Shown here: one piece after another, positions 30,079 through 39,815 of the stretch | Layout of the letters: every line of letters starts with the position of its first letter | Position numbering within the stretch: position 1 is the stretch's first letter | Assembly: GCA_016711125.1 (NCBI GenBank) | Contig: JADJTQ010000007.1 | Coordinates: 392,572 to 456,571 of the forward strand | Reading direction: 5' to 3' | DNA from: Saprospiraceae bacterium | GTDB lineage: Bacteria > Bacteroidota > Bacteroidia > Chitinophagales > Saprospiraceae | Length of the DNA: 64,000 nucleotides | Notes under the pieces: model-generated | The model's input: the letters and a program-made list of their open reading frames with translations, nothing else | Told to the model about the DNA's origin: nothing | Databases searched by the model: none | Program-made: the position numbers and the translations under genes

Positions 30079-31674
30079 CTAATCATCAACCAGAACCTTC
30101 AAGTGCATATCTAGTGGGTCAAATGCATCCAGCAAGGTCTGAAAGTAATTATCTGGATTACGCAGATAGAATTCGAGAAAATTGGAAGTCCTTTCCTGAA
30201 GCCCTCCACCTGGATATAGCTTTTCCCGGATATTTCTGATTTGACCCAGTGCAACTTCATGTTTTTGTTTTTCTGCCCGACGTAGCCGGTCTTCGATTTT
30301 TTCCAAAGATTTAATTTGATTTTTCCCCTCTGCGGCAGCAGCACCTTTTAGAGTCGGATCAATGGCAGCTGCTTTATTTTCAATTATGGACCATAATAAT
30401 TCTAATTTACCCTTTTCATCCTGGAGTGAAAACTCATGTTCGGCATTTCTAGAGACAAATTCTCTAATTTGTTCCACTTCAGGTTTGAAAAAATCGGAGA
30501 CATCAAGTTCTAGTTTTTGCATCTTTTTCAAGGTGCCTTTATCGACCCACAAACAAGAATCTCTTCTCACCAACACCGGAAAATTAATTCCAAAGAATTC
30601 AAATTGATTTTTTCGTTCAAGCCAATAAGCCAGTTCACCACCACCCCCGACATAGGCAAGATTAGGTAAAATCTTTTCCTGAAAGAGAGGCCGGACTACT
30701 ACATTTGGACTGAATCTTTCCGGCTCTTTTTCAATCATTTCGAGTATTTCTTTTTCGGAAAAACTGAGAGTGGTATCGACTATTTGATAGGATTGTCCCA
30801 CCTTTTCAATTCGGTTTCGCATCCCTTTATCCAGGTAGAAAAGATTAATATCCCTGGCATAGGCTTGAGGTCCAAATCCGGCATTTTCCATTTCTTTTTG
30901 GGTGCTTCTCACGTAGTCGGCAGAATGATGAGATAATATTTCGTCTTTAAAAATATTCTTCATCTTTTCCTTAAATCTAGGTTCATCCATATTGAGTACT
31001 ACGATCCCAAGTGAACCAAAAAGTCCATTAATCAGATCGCAGAAAGCCCGTCCATACGATCGGTGATGGGTGTGTGTTTTTTCAAATACATCGAAGCATT
31101 CCCTAGCCGAAGGAGAATCGCCTAAAATATCTTTCAAACTCTGAAGCGCTTCGTCCAGCGACTTCGTACTCATACGTCCCACAGATCCGGATTCCTCATT
31201 TTTCCATTGAATCGTTTTGCCGTATAAATTGGCATGATCCATTTCGTCAAAATCATGATCCTCACCACCGGTCACAAATACTGGAATAAAGTTGAAGTCT
31301 GTGTGTTTTTCCTTCAGAGACCGGGTCAGTTTGACTGCAGATATTATTTTGTAGGCCAGGTAGGCTGGTCCGGTGAATAAAACCGGTTGATGAGCTGTCA
31401 CGATGGTAAATGTCCGCTCGTCTGCCAATAAATTAATCTGGCCTTCGGCTAGAACCGTGTCAGTGATATAGGTTGCATATTGTTTGCGAAGTACATCAGC
31501 CAAGAGGTCTCGATCGGTTAGATCTTGCGCTTTGTCTGCCAGCACTTGTTCGAAAGACTCCAGGTTGGGTTCGTACTTAGCAAATTTTAACAGGTCTTTG
31601 TCTAGATTAGCATAGGCTACATCAGTCGCAGAAAATTGTTCTACTTCACTATATGGTATCTTAATAACTTTCAT
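30079..31674 (-). CDS. bshC: Bacillithiol biosynthesis cysteine-adding enzyme
   Basis: BshC adds cysteine to glucosaminyl-malate in the last step of bacillithiol synthesis. The 531-residue protein shows the family pattern: VTAHQPVLFTGPAYLAYKI, a Rossmann core with PVFVTGGEDHDFDEM, the LPNLAYVGGGGELAYWLE motif and a C-terminal coiled coil (KIEDRLRRAEKQK). The start is taken at the Met before KVIKIPY (31674); three more codons are in frame. bshC is common in Bacteroidota and Bacilli, which supports the taxonomic reading. Confidence 0.93.
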   Translation of the reverse strand: MKVIKIPYSEVEQFSATDVAYANLDKDLLKFAKYEPNLESFEQVLADKAQDLTDRDLLADVLRKQYATYITDTVLAEGQINLLADERTFTIVTAHQPVLFTGPAYLAYKIISAVKLTRSLKEKHTDFNFIPVFVTGGEDHDFDEMDHANLYGKTIQWKNEESGSVGRMSTKSLDEALQSLKDILGDSPSARECFDVFEKTHTHHRSYGRAFCDLINGLFGSLGIVVLNMDEPRFKEKMKNIFKDEILSHHSADYVRSTQKEMENAGFGPQAYARDINLFYLDKGMRNRIEKVGQSYQIVDTTLSFSEKEILEMIEKEPERFSPNVVVRPLFQEKILPNLAYVGGGGELAYWLERKNQFEFFGINFPVLVRRDSCLWVDKGTLKKMQKLELDVSDFFKPEVEQIREFVSRNAEHEFSLQDEKGKLELLWSIIENKAAAIDPTLKGAAAAEGKNQIKSLEKIEDRLRRAEKQKHEVALGQIRNIREKLYPGGGLQERTSNFLEFYLRNPDNYFQTLLDAFDPLDMHLKVLVDD

Positions 31675-31765
31675 AGCCGGCAATTATACGGCTTATTGCC
31701 GAATTGGACCAATTTGCAACAAGGACTATGTTGGACTAGCTAAGACCTTCAACTCATTCTAAACT

Positions 31766-31821
31766 GAGGTTGTTACCAGAGTCAACCTCGCCGACTACCA
31801 ATGTTGATATTGGTAGTCGGC
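31766..31821. other. Two adjacent strong hairpins in the bshC upstream region
   Basis: GAGGTTG/CAACCTC (31766-31772 and 31783-31789) is immediately followed by a perfect 13-bp inverted repeat GCCGACTACCAAT/ATTGGTAGTCGGC with a 6-nt loop (31790-31821). Neither hairpin is followed by a T tract on the plus strand, so a terminator is unlikely. They lie about 90-140 bp upstream of the bshC start and 200 bp before the next rightward gene. The rest of 31684-32017 is AT-rich with nothing else seen. A leader RNA element or a solitary mobile repeat is possible. Confidence 0.55.
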
Positions 31822-32017
31822 ATTGAAAGAACAAAGGATATATGTAATGGTAGTATTCAATGAGCCATAATCAATTTGGGTGATGGAAAGGCCAGGAAGA
31901 GGATTCGGCATAACAAATATCTATTATTACAATATCAATATTGTCAATCACATTGTTATTTCATGATATCGGTCTTCTTTTTGCTAGATTTAAATTTCAA
32001 TATAAATAGGATACCAA

Positions 32018-33586
32018 TTGGCTGCGAAAAGTAATCAGGATGAGAAACGAAAGATCGCTTCGGAAAATATGCCAAGACGTGAGGCAATCAGAAAGACAGC
32101 CGCTTTGGGCCTAGGAACTGGGTTATTTAAAGGAACGGATACCCGTTTGAGCCTGCCCTTCCGCAAGAACCCAATACAAGAAGAAAATGAGAGGGAAGGT
32201 TCGAATGATTGGCAGTTGACCAGGGTTCGCGCTGATGAGGATGGGTTTCGAAGCCCTTGGATCGAAGGCTATTGTTCAAGACAGAGTGTCAGCGCCGGTG
32301 AGACGATCGATATAATGGTATCAACCAATCCTGTGCGCAACTTTGAGATCGAGATATTCAGAACGGGTTATTATGGGGGAAAAGGTGCCAGATTAGTAAA
32401 GAAAATGGGCCCTTTTTCCGGTCAAGTTCAGCCAACACCCGAGCCAGGAATAAAGAATATTCATGAGTGTCAGTGGGCAATGACCACTAGCTTGACCATT
32501 CCCATGGACTGGATAAGTGGAGTATATCTTGGACGACTCACAACGTTTTCGGAATTTCCAAATGATCCATACTGGCAGAGCTATATTATTTTCATTGTCA
32601 CAGACGATCGGCCTTCCGACTTACTTTTTCAATGTTCGGATAATACCTGGCAGGCATACAATCGTTGGCCAAATAATTATTCGATTTACACACACCCTAA
32701 AGGCATTCAGGGACCCTGGGCAGACGTTAGTTTCGACCGGCCCTATGGTCGTCAAGCCCAGTATATGGAGATAGTTAACGATCCTCTTTCGTTTGGTTCG
32801 GGTGAATTCCTGTCTTTCGAACAACCTCTGTCTTACTTTCTCGAACAGCATGGTTACGATGTAAGCTATTGCAGTAATGTAGACATGCTGGTACCTGACC
32901 GGGCTTTGAAATGCAAAGCATTTATTAGTGTCGGTCATGACGAATATTGGGATTTGAGACAATATGGGAGCGTCGAAAAACTGCGGGATCAAGGTGTTTG
33001 TCTTCTCTTTTTCTCCGGCAACAGCGTGTGTTGGGTGACTCCCTATCGTGAGAGTGGAAATGGTGTAGCTAACCGGATAATATTCAGAGGTGGTCCTTAT
33101 GGCGCCAATCTATCCTATGCCACGGGTAGAGAAAGGGACCATGGTCCCTTTCCAGAAAGAGGACCGGATGAGGGAATGCTGATGGGAGTGCGCAATGTCG
33201 AGCCAGTCAACGGAGGGGGTGATTGGATCATAGGAAATGCAGAGCATTGGATTTTCAAAGGTACCGGCCTCAAAAATGGAGACCGGATACCAGGTTTAGT
33301 CGGATGGGAGTATCATGGCGATCCAGCAGCCATTCCCGGGTTGGAAGTTTTGGCGGAAGGCACTGCCTGGGTAGGAGGAACAGAACCTCAACAGTGGTCT
33401 TCAGTCATTTATCCCGGACCAAAGGGAAATTTTGTTTTTAATGCTTCGACTATTTTCTGGTCACAAGCTTTAAGCATGCCCCCTGGTCATACATTACCAT
33501 GGTCTCATTGGAGCAGACCGCACGGACCTGACTCAAGGATACAGCAGATCACCCATAATCTTCTACAAAAAGCCATTAAAAAATAA
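32018..33586 (+). CDS. Exported N,N-dimethylformamidase beta-subunit-like protein
   Basis: This is a 522-residue protein related to the C-terminal catalytic part of the large subunit of N,N-dimethylformamidase, an amidohydrolase. The start is probably TTG at 32018, after AATAGGA; an ATG at 32069 (MPRREAIRKTAALGLGTG) would also keep the twin-arginine leader (RREAIRKTAALGLG). The core includes GYYGGKGARLV, VSYCSNVDML, ISVGHDEYWDL and FFSGNSVCW. The small subunit is not seen nearby, and true DMFase large subunits are longer, so the natural substrate may differ. It is the first gene of a rightward run and is followed 20 bp later by the cytochrome-bearing lipoprotein gene. Confidence 0.8.
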   Translation: MAAKSNQDEKRKIASENMPRREAIRKTAALGLGTGLFKGTDTRLSLPFRKNPIQEENEREGSNDWQLTRVRADEDGFRSPWIEGYCSRQSVSAGETIDIMVSTNPVRNFEIEIFRTGYYGGKGARLVKKMGPFSGQVQPTPEPGIKNIHECQWAMTTSLTIPMDWISGVYLGRLTTFSEFPNDPYWQSYIIFIVTDDRPSDLLFQCSDNTWQAYNRWPNNYSIYTHPKGIQGPWADVSFDRPYGRQAQYMEIVNDPLSFGSGEFLSFEQPLSYFLEQHGYDVSYCSNVDMLVPDRALKCKAFISVGHDEYWDLRQYGSVEKLRDQGVCLLFFSGNSVCWVTPYRESGNGVANRIIFRGGPYGANLSYATGRERDHGPFPERGPDEGMLMGVRNVEPVNGGGDWIIGNAEHWIFKGTGLKNGDRIPGLVGWEYHGDPAAIPGLEVLAEGTAWVGGTEPQQWSSVIYPGPKGNFVFNASTIFWSQALSMPPGHTLPWSHWSRPHGPDSRIQQITHNLLQKAIKK

Positions 33587-33606
33587 TCGATAATAGGTCA
33601 ATACCG

Positions 33607-36600
33607 ATGGATGTTGCATTTAGAAAAGGAATTCTTTTGATTTTAGCTCTCGGCTTACTGCATTGGGGGTGCGGAAATAGGAAAACACCGGTAGCAGTGA
33701 AGTCTCTGCAAGTTGCTGATGGATTTGAGATCTCAGAAGCGGTATCTCCTGATCTCATCGCATATCCCATGTTCGCCACCTTTGATGACCGCGGTCGATT
33801 GTTCGTTTTTGAATCGATCGGAACTAATAATCGCGGTACTGCAGAAATGCTTGCTCAACCCAATTATCAGATCCGTTTACTTGAAGATTTGGATGACGAT
33901 GGTCAATTCGATCGTGGGTCCATCTATGCTGATTCTCTTCCCTTTCCCATGGGAGGTACTTTTTTCAACGGCAGTTTGTATGTTACTGCTTCACCTGATT
34001 TGATCAAGTTTACTGACCAGAATGGAGATGGAGTAGCAGACCAGAGAGAAATCATCCTCACGGGTTGGACATTTAATCAAAATGGAGCCATCTTAAGTGG
34101 TCCCTTTATGGGGCCGGATGGTTGGTTATACCTGGCCGATGCCAGACGGGGATTTGAGATTGAGACCAAAGAAGGCAACGTCCTACAGGGCAAGGGAGCG
34201 CGCGTCTGGCGTTGTTTGCCCGATGGAAGCCGGTTAGAATGGTTGTGCGGCGGTGGGTTTGACAATTCGATTGAGATTGTGTTTCAGCCATCAGGAGAGA
34301 CCATCGGTACAATGACTTATTTTACAGACCCACAAGATGGTGAGCGAGATGCAATCATGCACTGGGTAGAGGGTGGTGTATATCCAAAATACAATTCTGT
34401 AATAGATGAAGATAGCCTTCCTCTGACCGGTGAACTTATGCCGGTCATGACCAAGATGCCTCGCATTGCACCTTCCGGGTTAATGAGATACCAGAGTGGA
34501 GTATGGGGCCCGGAATACAACGGAAATTTGTTCAGCGCCGAGTTTAATACAGGACGAATCATGCGTTACCGGGTTTTTCCGGATGGATCTACATTTAAGA
34601 CAGAACAGGAGACCTTTGTCAAATCAACAACATCCGATATACATCTGACCGATATATTGGAAGATGCAGATGGGAGTTTGCTCGTGCTTGTCACTGGCGG
34701 ATGGTTTATCGAAGGATGTCCACTTTCGCAGGTAGCGAAACCAGAGGTAAAGGGAGGAATCTATCGCATCAGGAAAACCAACCAAAAATCACACGCTCTT
34801 AAAGATACCTGGGGTAAGGCAATTGAATTTGAATCATTGTCAATTGATGAGTTAGGCCATCTTGTAATCAATGCGGCATATCGTGTCTCACAAAATGCTT
34901 TAGACGCTTTGGTGAAAAGGGGAGCTACATCAATACCAGTATTGGAATTGAGCATGGAAGAGGCCTTGCCGGAAACCAGAAGCTCGATTGTTTTTGCACT
35001 ATACCGGATCGGGGGTGAATCAGCATTATCGACGGTTCGCCTGGCTCTATCCGATCCTGATGATCAGGTCAAGATAGCTGCTGCAAGATGCCTTGGGTTA
35101 GCCAAAGACGTAACAAGCGTTGAGGTTTTAAAGCTTCAGATGCTCAACGGATCGTCAGCGGTACGTCGACAGGTTGCCTCTGCACTTGGTCAAATCGGTG
35201 ATGCTGGCGCCATACCAGCACTATTGGCTTCGCTTAGGGTTCCGGCCGATCGTATGGCTGAACATGCCGTGATCTTTTCCCTTATACAAATAGGTGAAAC
35301 TCACCCCTTGAAAAGTGCTTTGAAGGATACCTCCGCTCAGATCAGAAGGGCCACTGCCATTGCTTTGGATCAAATGAAAGTTAGTAGCTTATCGGATACT
35401 GATATTATCCCATTTTTAAGCAGCAGGGTTGAGACCGACCGGAAGACCGGAATTTGGATCGCCGCCCGGCATCCCTTATGGTCTCAGGTTATTGTAGGTT
35501 TTCTCGATTCAATGCTAAATCAAACAGAACTATTGGCAGCTGATCAGGCGGACCTTGGTGGTCTATTAATGACATTTAGTGAAAATTCGGATGTTCAGAC
35601 TCTGATCGCAAATCGAGTTAAGTTAAGTCAGCTTACGCACGATCGATTGTTTCTCCTGGAAATTATGAAAATGTCTGGGATATCTCAATTTCCAAAAGTT
35701 TGGAAAGACCTCTTAAAGGGCTTATTGGACGATTCCAATAGTGAAATAAGAAGGACGTGTTTACAACTCATCGAATCCAGGCGACTGGAAGGATTTGAGC
35801 ATGAAATAAATAATATGGTCCATGATCCACAACTGGGCGATGAAATACGAATGCAGGCCCTGAGTGCCCGTCTGATAACAGATCAAAGATTGAGTACTGA
35901 TGAATGGATTTATCTGAGAGAATTACTGGGTCTCGATAATGAGTCGTTCATAAGGCAACAAGCTATGCAACTAATCAGCCGCTCCCAACCAGATGACGAT
36001 CAACTATTGACGCTTGCAAAATGCGAAGTTCCGAATGCCGCCTTATATCTGCTTCCAAAACTAATGGATGCATTTAGTGGGTCCACCAATGATCAGGTAG
36101 GAACAGCATTCATAAATGCAATGAATCAAGTAACCATCGGATTGGAAAATGTTTCGGTTCCTAACCTGGAGAAATTGCTGGAAGCTTATTCAGATTCCGT
36201 TCGGGTCGAGGCTGAACCGCTGATAAGAAAAATAGAAAACAAACAAAATGAACGGCTCCTAAAACTAGATCAATTGGAGGCATCATTAGAAAAGGGTGAT
36301 GTTGGTGAAGGGAGGAAGATATTCTTTGGCAAAGGAATTTGTTATACCTGTCACGCGGTGGGTTCCGAAGGAGCTGATTTTGGTCCTGACTTATCCAATA
36401 TTGGTGAGATAAGATCCACTCATGATTTGCTCGAGGCTATTGTCTATCCCAGTGCCACTTTTGCAAGAGAATATGAAACCTATAAAATAAAGACCGGAGA
36501 AAATGACTACCTGGGAGTGTTGGTAAATCAAACGGATGAAGCAATCGTTATATCTATTTCACCGGGTAGCGAGATCCGGATTAACCGGAAAGACGCGATA

Positions 36601-36744
36601 TCTGTTGACCTCGATCTGGTATCCATGATGCCTCCAGGACTTGATCAGCAATTGTCCAGAACAGAGCTGGCTGATCTTCTTGCTTTTCTCAAAGCGCTGC
36701 CGTATGATATCGAGCGTTTGATTGAACTGAAGGAGACTCAATGA
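33607..36744 (+). CDS. PVC-type membrane-bound dehydrogenase-like lipoprotein with HEAT repeats and cytochrome c domain
   Basis: This 1045-residue lipoprotein (lipobox HWGC near residues 19-22) has three parts. An N-terminal sorbosone-dehydrogenase-like propeller comes first (about residues 40-370, FEISEAVSPDLIAYPMFATF, DRGRLFVFES). A HEAT-repeat solenoid follows (about 410-880, e.g. VKIAAARCLGLAKD and VRRQVASALGQIGDAGAIPA). A C-terminal haem-binding domain has CYTCH at 912-916 and the distal SMMPPGL methionine motif. This matches the TIGR02604 plus TIGR02603 architecture known from planctomycetes and Verrucomicrobia. It is probably a periplasmic substrate oxidase passing electrons to the haem. 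The substrate is unknown. Confidence 0.88.
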   Translation: MDVAFRKGILLILALGLLHWGCGNRKTPVAVKSLQVADGFEISEAVSPDLIAYPMFATFDDRGRLFVFESIGTNNRGTAEMLAQPNYQIRLLEDLDDDGQFDRGSIYADSLPFPMGGTFFNGSLYVTASPDLIKFTDQNGDGVADQREIILTGWTFNQNGAILSGPFMGPDGWLYLADARRGFEIETKEGNVLQGKGARVWRCLPDGSRLEWLCGGGFDNSIEIVFQPSGETIGTMTYFTDPQDGERDAIMHWVEGGVYPKYNSVIDEDSLPLTGELMPVMTKMPRIAPSGLMRYQSGVWGPEYNGNLFSAEFNTGRIMRYRVFPDGSTFKTEQETFVKSTTSDIHLTDILEDADGSLLVLVTGGWFIEGCPLSQVAKPEVKGGIYRIRKTNQKSHALKDTWGKAIEFESLSIDELGHLVINAAYRVSQNALDALVKRGATSIPVLELSMEEALPETRSSIVFALYRIGGESALSTVRLALSDPDDQVKIAAARCLGLAKDVTSVEVLKLQMLNGSSAVRRQVASALGQIGDAGAIPALLASLRVPADRMAEHAVIFSLIQIGETHPLKSALKDTSAQIRRATAIALDQMKVSSLSDTDIIPFLSSRVETDRKTGIWIAARHPLWSQVIVGFLDSMLNQTELLAADQADLGGLLMTFSENSDVQTLIANRVKLSQLTHDRLFLLEIMKMSGISQFPKVWKDLLKGLLDDSNSEIRRTCLQLIESRRLEGFEHEINNMVHDPQLGDEIRMQALSARLITDQRLSTDEWIYLRELLGLDNESFIRQQAMQLISRSQPDDDQLLTLAKCEVPNAALYLLPKLMDAFSGSTNDQVGTAFINAMNQVTIGLENVSVPNLEKLLEAYSDSVRVEAEPLIRKIENKQNERLLKLDQLEASLEKGDVGEGRKIFFGKGICYTCHAVGSEGADFGPDLSNIGEIRSTHDLLEAIVYPSATFAREYETYKIKTGENDYLGVLVNQTDEAIVISISPGSEIRINRKDAISVDLDLVSMMPPGLDQQLSRTELADLLAFLKALPYDIERLIELKETQ

Positions 36745-36836
36745 CCAATTACAATATTAACAGTAATCAGTTGAATAAAGAATTACATTTAGTGGTAGCA
36801 GTAGCTCTCTAGAGGTTATGATGATCACTAAATATC

Positions 36837-38225
36837 ATGTTTAAAAAGATGCCAGAAAAAATGTATCAACTTGCCCAACAACGGAGGCCAACCAATGGAT
36901 TTACCATGTCAATTATTTTTTTCTTGTTGGCAGTGGCTGGCACCATCCAGCTTGAAGCTCAGACGAGTGGCGGAGTACTCGATAAAACACCTGGTGTATA
37001 TTCTGCCACTACTTTGGTGGAAGTCAATTCTCCCGCCTCACCAGTGAATGATTCTCTAATAGCCATTGTCGGTGTTCGCTTGATTGATGGTCTCGGTGGG
37101 CCTCCGATTGACGACATGGTAGTCCTTATAGATGGTATCAGGATCGTCGATGTCGGGCCCCGTAGTTTGGTGAAGATTCCTGAGAATGCAACCGTTTATG
37201 ATGGACAGGGAAAAACATTAATGCCGGGACTAATCGACTCGCATTTGCATTCGGTCAATGATGATGCATTTCTCAATGTCATATTAAAAAGGGGGACAAC
37301 CAGTCTGAGAGATCCAGGGCATCCTTTTCGGTTTTATCAGGTGCTTGACTTTGCCAAAAGCCCTGCACCCCGGGCATTTCTAACCGGGTCTCACATGGAT
37401 GGTTATCCGGGAGTGTATAAGGATCATGCTCTTTTAGTAAAGGACCACGCTCATGCAAGAGAGACGGTATATGACTACGTGCGACAGGGGAGTAGCGGGA
37501 TTAAAATCTATTTTCGATTACCTCTCGAATTTTATGCTCCGATTGTCAAGGCAGCAGAAGCTTGCCACATTCCAGTTTTTGCCCACCTGGAATTAGTAGA
37601 CGCCGACGATGCGATTCGCGCCGGTATCGATGGCATCGAGCATGTGACCTCGTTTGGTAGCGCTCTTGCCGATCCTGCCGATGCCAAGGAATTTAAAGAC
37701 AATGTCCGGGCCCATAGTAGTGCAAGGAGCGATGGACGCTATCAGCTTTGGTCTAGAATAGATCTGAAATCGGACCGCGTCCGGGAGGTGATCAAAGTTG
37801 CCGTCGATAACGACTTGGTATTTTCACCCACCTTAACTACTTTCGAAAGACAGTTTAATGATCCACGTGCAAAGGATTATGAAGCTAAGGCCTTTAAAAA
37901 TATGCTTGACTTTGTCGGGATGGCGCATAAAGCAGGGGTTAGAATTGTCACTGGATCGCATACCTCAGGTTGGTATGCAGACTATGGATGGGCATATCAA
38001 AGAGAGATGGAACTATTGGTTGAGGCAGGTCTTACACCCATGGAGGCAATAGTGAGCAGTACGATGAGCAATGCAGCATATTTTCGATCAGAAAGCAGAA
38101 TTGGTAGTATCGAAAAGGAAAAGCTTGCTGATTTATTATTGATCGATGGTGACCCGTCAAAAAACATTTCAGATATGCGTAAGATATCCCGGGTTATGCT
38201 GAACGGAGTTTGGGTTAAAAATTAG
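36837..38225 (+). CDS. Secreted metal-dependent amidohydrolase
   Basis: This is an amidohydrolase-superfamily enzyme with composite beta domain. An internal leader MSIIFFLLAVAGTIQLEAQ (starting about residue 24) suggests that the true start may be that ATG at 36906 rather than 36837. Motifs are VGVRLIDGLGGPPIDDMVV, the metal site LIDSHLHS, FAHLELVDADD, DGIEHVTSFG and RIVTGSHTSGW. The closing GSIEKEKLADLLLIDGDPSKNI is typical of imidazolonepropionase-like amidohydrolases. It follows the cytochrome lipoprotein on the same strand and may act on its product. Confidence 0.87.
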   Translation: MFKKMPEKMYQLAQQRRPTNGFTMSIIFFLLAVAGTIQLEAQTSGGVLDKTPGVYSATTLVEVNSPASPVNDSLIAIVGVRLIDGLGGPPIDDMVVLIDGIRIVDVGPRSLVKIPENATVYDGQGKTLMPGLIDSHLHSVNDDAFLNVILKRGTTSLRDPGHPFRFYQVLDFAKSPAPRAFLTGSHMDGYPGVYKDHALLVKDHAHARETVYDYVRQGSSGIKIYFRLPLEFYAPIVKAAEACHIPVFAHLELVDADDAIRAGIDGIEHVTSFGSALADPADAKEFKDNVRAHSSARSDGRYQLWSRIDLKSDRVREVIKVAVDNDLVFSPTLTTFERQFNDPRAKDYEAKAFKNMLDFVGMAHKAGVRIVTGSHTSGWYADYGWAYQREMELLVEAGLTPMEAIVSSTMSNAAYFRSESRIGSIEKEKLADLLLIDGDPSKNISDMRKISRVMLNGVWVKN

Positions 38226-38282
38226 AGAAGAGGGTAGGTTTATCCCTTTTATTGAAAAAAATGAACTAATCATTTTAGCTAA

Positions 38283-38606
38283 TTGCTGAAAACGTTACCA
38301 GACGTAAAGAGATCGACAAAGCGCAATATAAGATGGGAAAAACCTGCAGGATTTGAAATGGAGCTTTTCGATCATGGAAGTGCTAGTGACAACTTCGGTG
38401 GCGATTCCATATTATCAGCGATGGTTATAGATAAGCCTTCTTATTTCTATCCCGTAGACATTAAAAATGACCGACAAAGTGGGAAATTCAATCACCACGG
38501 AATATCACAGGCCAATTTTTATTCAGAACACTTTAAAAAAAACAAGATGTCAACCAAACAATGCCAGTTTTCAAGCCCGTGCTGCCTTGAGCAACAATAT
38601 TCCTAA
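38283..38606 (+). pseudogene. Remnant of the C-terminal domain of an esterase-family gene
   Basis: The frame opens at TTG and encodes WEKPAGFEMELFDHG, then GGDSILSAMVIDKPSYFYPV. This matches, with the same spacing, the C-terminus of the esterase at 44587-46884 (WDAPEEFSIMLNDEA, AGDSVFSLGINGKPSYFYKV). The DNA also agrees around AAGCCTTC.TATTTCTAT. There is no upstream catalytic part and the tail is unrelated. It is best read as a leftover of a duplicated or deleted paralogue. The remainder of 38226-38702 shows no gene. Confidence 0.6.
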
Positions 38607-38702
38607 GATTGGGACATCAACCAAACGCCGCCACGGAGATAATCAAACTATACTTGGGCTCATTAATTCTTTGAATTCCCTTACAATCTTTAACGACGAC
38701 AA

Positions 38703-39533
38703 ATGAAATTTTCTCCTTCTTACTACCTCCTCTTATCCATAGCTAGTACGATGTTTATCGGCTGTGGTGACAAACCAGCTTCGAAAAACAGCGAAAGCAA
38801 CATAGCGAAGATGGAGGCTGGGTCAAAAACAATCCCACTCTTCAATCATCAAAACCTTGATGGATGGTATACATTTATTAAGGACAGAGGACGTAATAAG
38901 GATCCCAAAAATGTTTTTACAGTGGAGGATGGCGTACTTCACATCTCGGGTGAAGAATGGGGGTGTATTACGACTGAAGCAGAGTATGAAAACTATCACC
39001 TTATCGCAGAATATAAATGGGGTCCGATAACGCATGAACCAAGGAAAGATCGAGCCAGAGATGGAGGTATCCTTGTGCATTCAGTGGGTACCGACGGCGA
39101 CTATGATGGTATTTGGATGTATTCTATAGAATGTCAAATTATCGAAGGAGGTACCGGCGATTTCATAGTAGTAGGCGATAAATCAGAAAAGTATTCGGTC
39201 ACCAGTCCAGTATCAAAGGAGAAGCAGGGCTCCTCGTATCTTTATCAACCCGGGGGTGAGCTCATGACCTTCAACAGTGGGCGTATCAACTGGTTTGGTA
39301 GAGATCCCAATTGGAAGGATGAGTTGGGATTTAGAGGCGCACAAGACATTGAAAAACCAGTTGGAGATTGGAATAGAATGGAGTGCATTGTATCTGGTGA
39401 TACCATTATCACTAAATTGAATGGAATCATTGTCAATGAGGCCTATCAGGTGCGTCCTCTCAAGGGACGGATCCAGATACAATCAGAGAGTGCAGAGATG
39501 TTTTTTCGAAAGATCGATATGATAGTATTGTAG
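38703..39533 (+). CDS. DUF1080 (3-keto-disaccharide hydrolase-like) lipoprotein
   Basis: This 276-residue lipoprotein has a lipobox (FIGC, about residues 18-21). The DUF1080 concanavalin-like domain starts PLFNHQNLDGWYTFIKD and contains VFTVEDGVLHISGEEWGCI, YHLIAEYKWG, DGGILVHSVG, MYSIECQIIEGGTGD and GRIQIQSESAEMFFRKI. Members of this family include 3-keto-disaccharide hydrolases acting on oxidised sugars, and others are uncharacterised. The context (dehydrogenase-like lipoproteins and a Gfo/Idh/MocA gene) fits 3-keto-glycoside chemistry, which remains inference. Confidence 0.88.
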   Translation: MKFSPSYYLLLSIASTMFIGCGDKPASKNSESNIAKMEAGSKTIPLFNHQNLDGWYTFIKDRGRNKDPKNVFTVEDGVLHISGEEWGCITTEAEYENYHLIAEYKWGPITHEPRKDRARDGGILVHSVGTDGDYDGIWMYSIECQIIEGGTGDFIVVGDKSEKYSVTSPVSKEKQGSSYLYQPGGELMTFNSGRINWFGRDPNWKDELGFRGAQDIEKPVGDWNRMECIVSGDTIITKLNGIIVNEAYQVRPLKGRIQIQSESAEMFFRKIDMIVL

Positions 39534-39536
39534 TTA

Positions 39537-39686
39537 ATGAGTAAAAAAATCGAGCTGCCAGACAAAGCTATAAAGGAGCCGAATTCAAATAGTGCTAGGA
39601 TTTGTGAAGAAAGTACTGATTACATCCTGAGGTGGGTATATGCCAAAATTAAAAGTGATGGCAAAATTGGCTCAGTTCCTTTTTAG
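39537..39686 (+). CDS. Short open frame after the DUF1080 gene, doubtful
   Basis: A 49-codon frame (MSKKIELPDKAIKEP...) starts 4 bp after the DUF1080 stop and ends in TAG. No family is recognised and no ribosome-binding site is obvious. It could be a small translationally coupled protein or a chance frame. The rest of 39687-39815 is AT-rich leader sequence. Confidence 0.25.
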   Translation: MSKKIELPDKAIKEPNSNSARICEESTDYILRWVYAKIKSDGKIGSVPF

Positions 39687-39815
39687 TAATTAATTAAAAG
39701 CACTTTAATTCCGAGCAATAAAATTTCTATCGGGTAGAAATATCTTATAAATGTGTAATTTTAGTGACCTGACACGGAATCGTCAGAAGGTCTCTTTAAA
39801 CTGAAATAAAAATAA

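Noticed and set aside
31790..31821. Intrinsic terminator
   Set aside because: The stem is strong but no run of T follows on the plus strand, and the neighbouring genes diverge, so none is expected there.
38467..38706. Open frame of 79 codons between the esterase remnant and the DUF1080 gene
   Set aside because: It overlaps the remnant in another frame, has no start signal and no recognisable domain.
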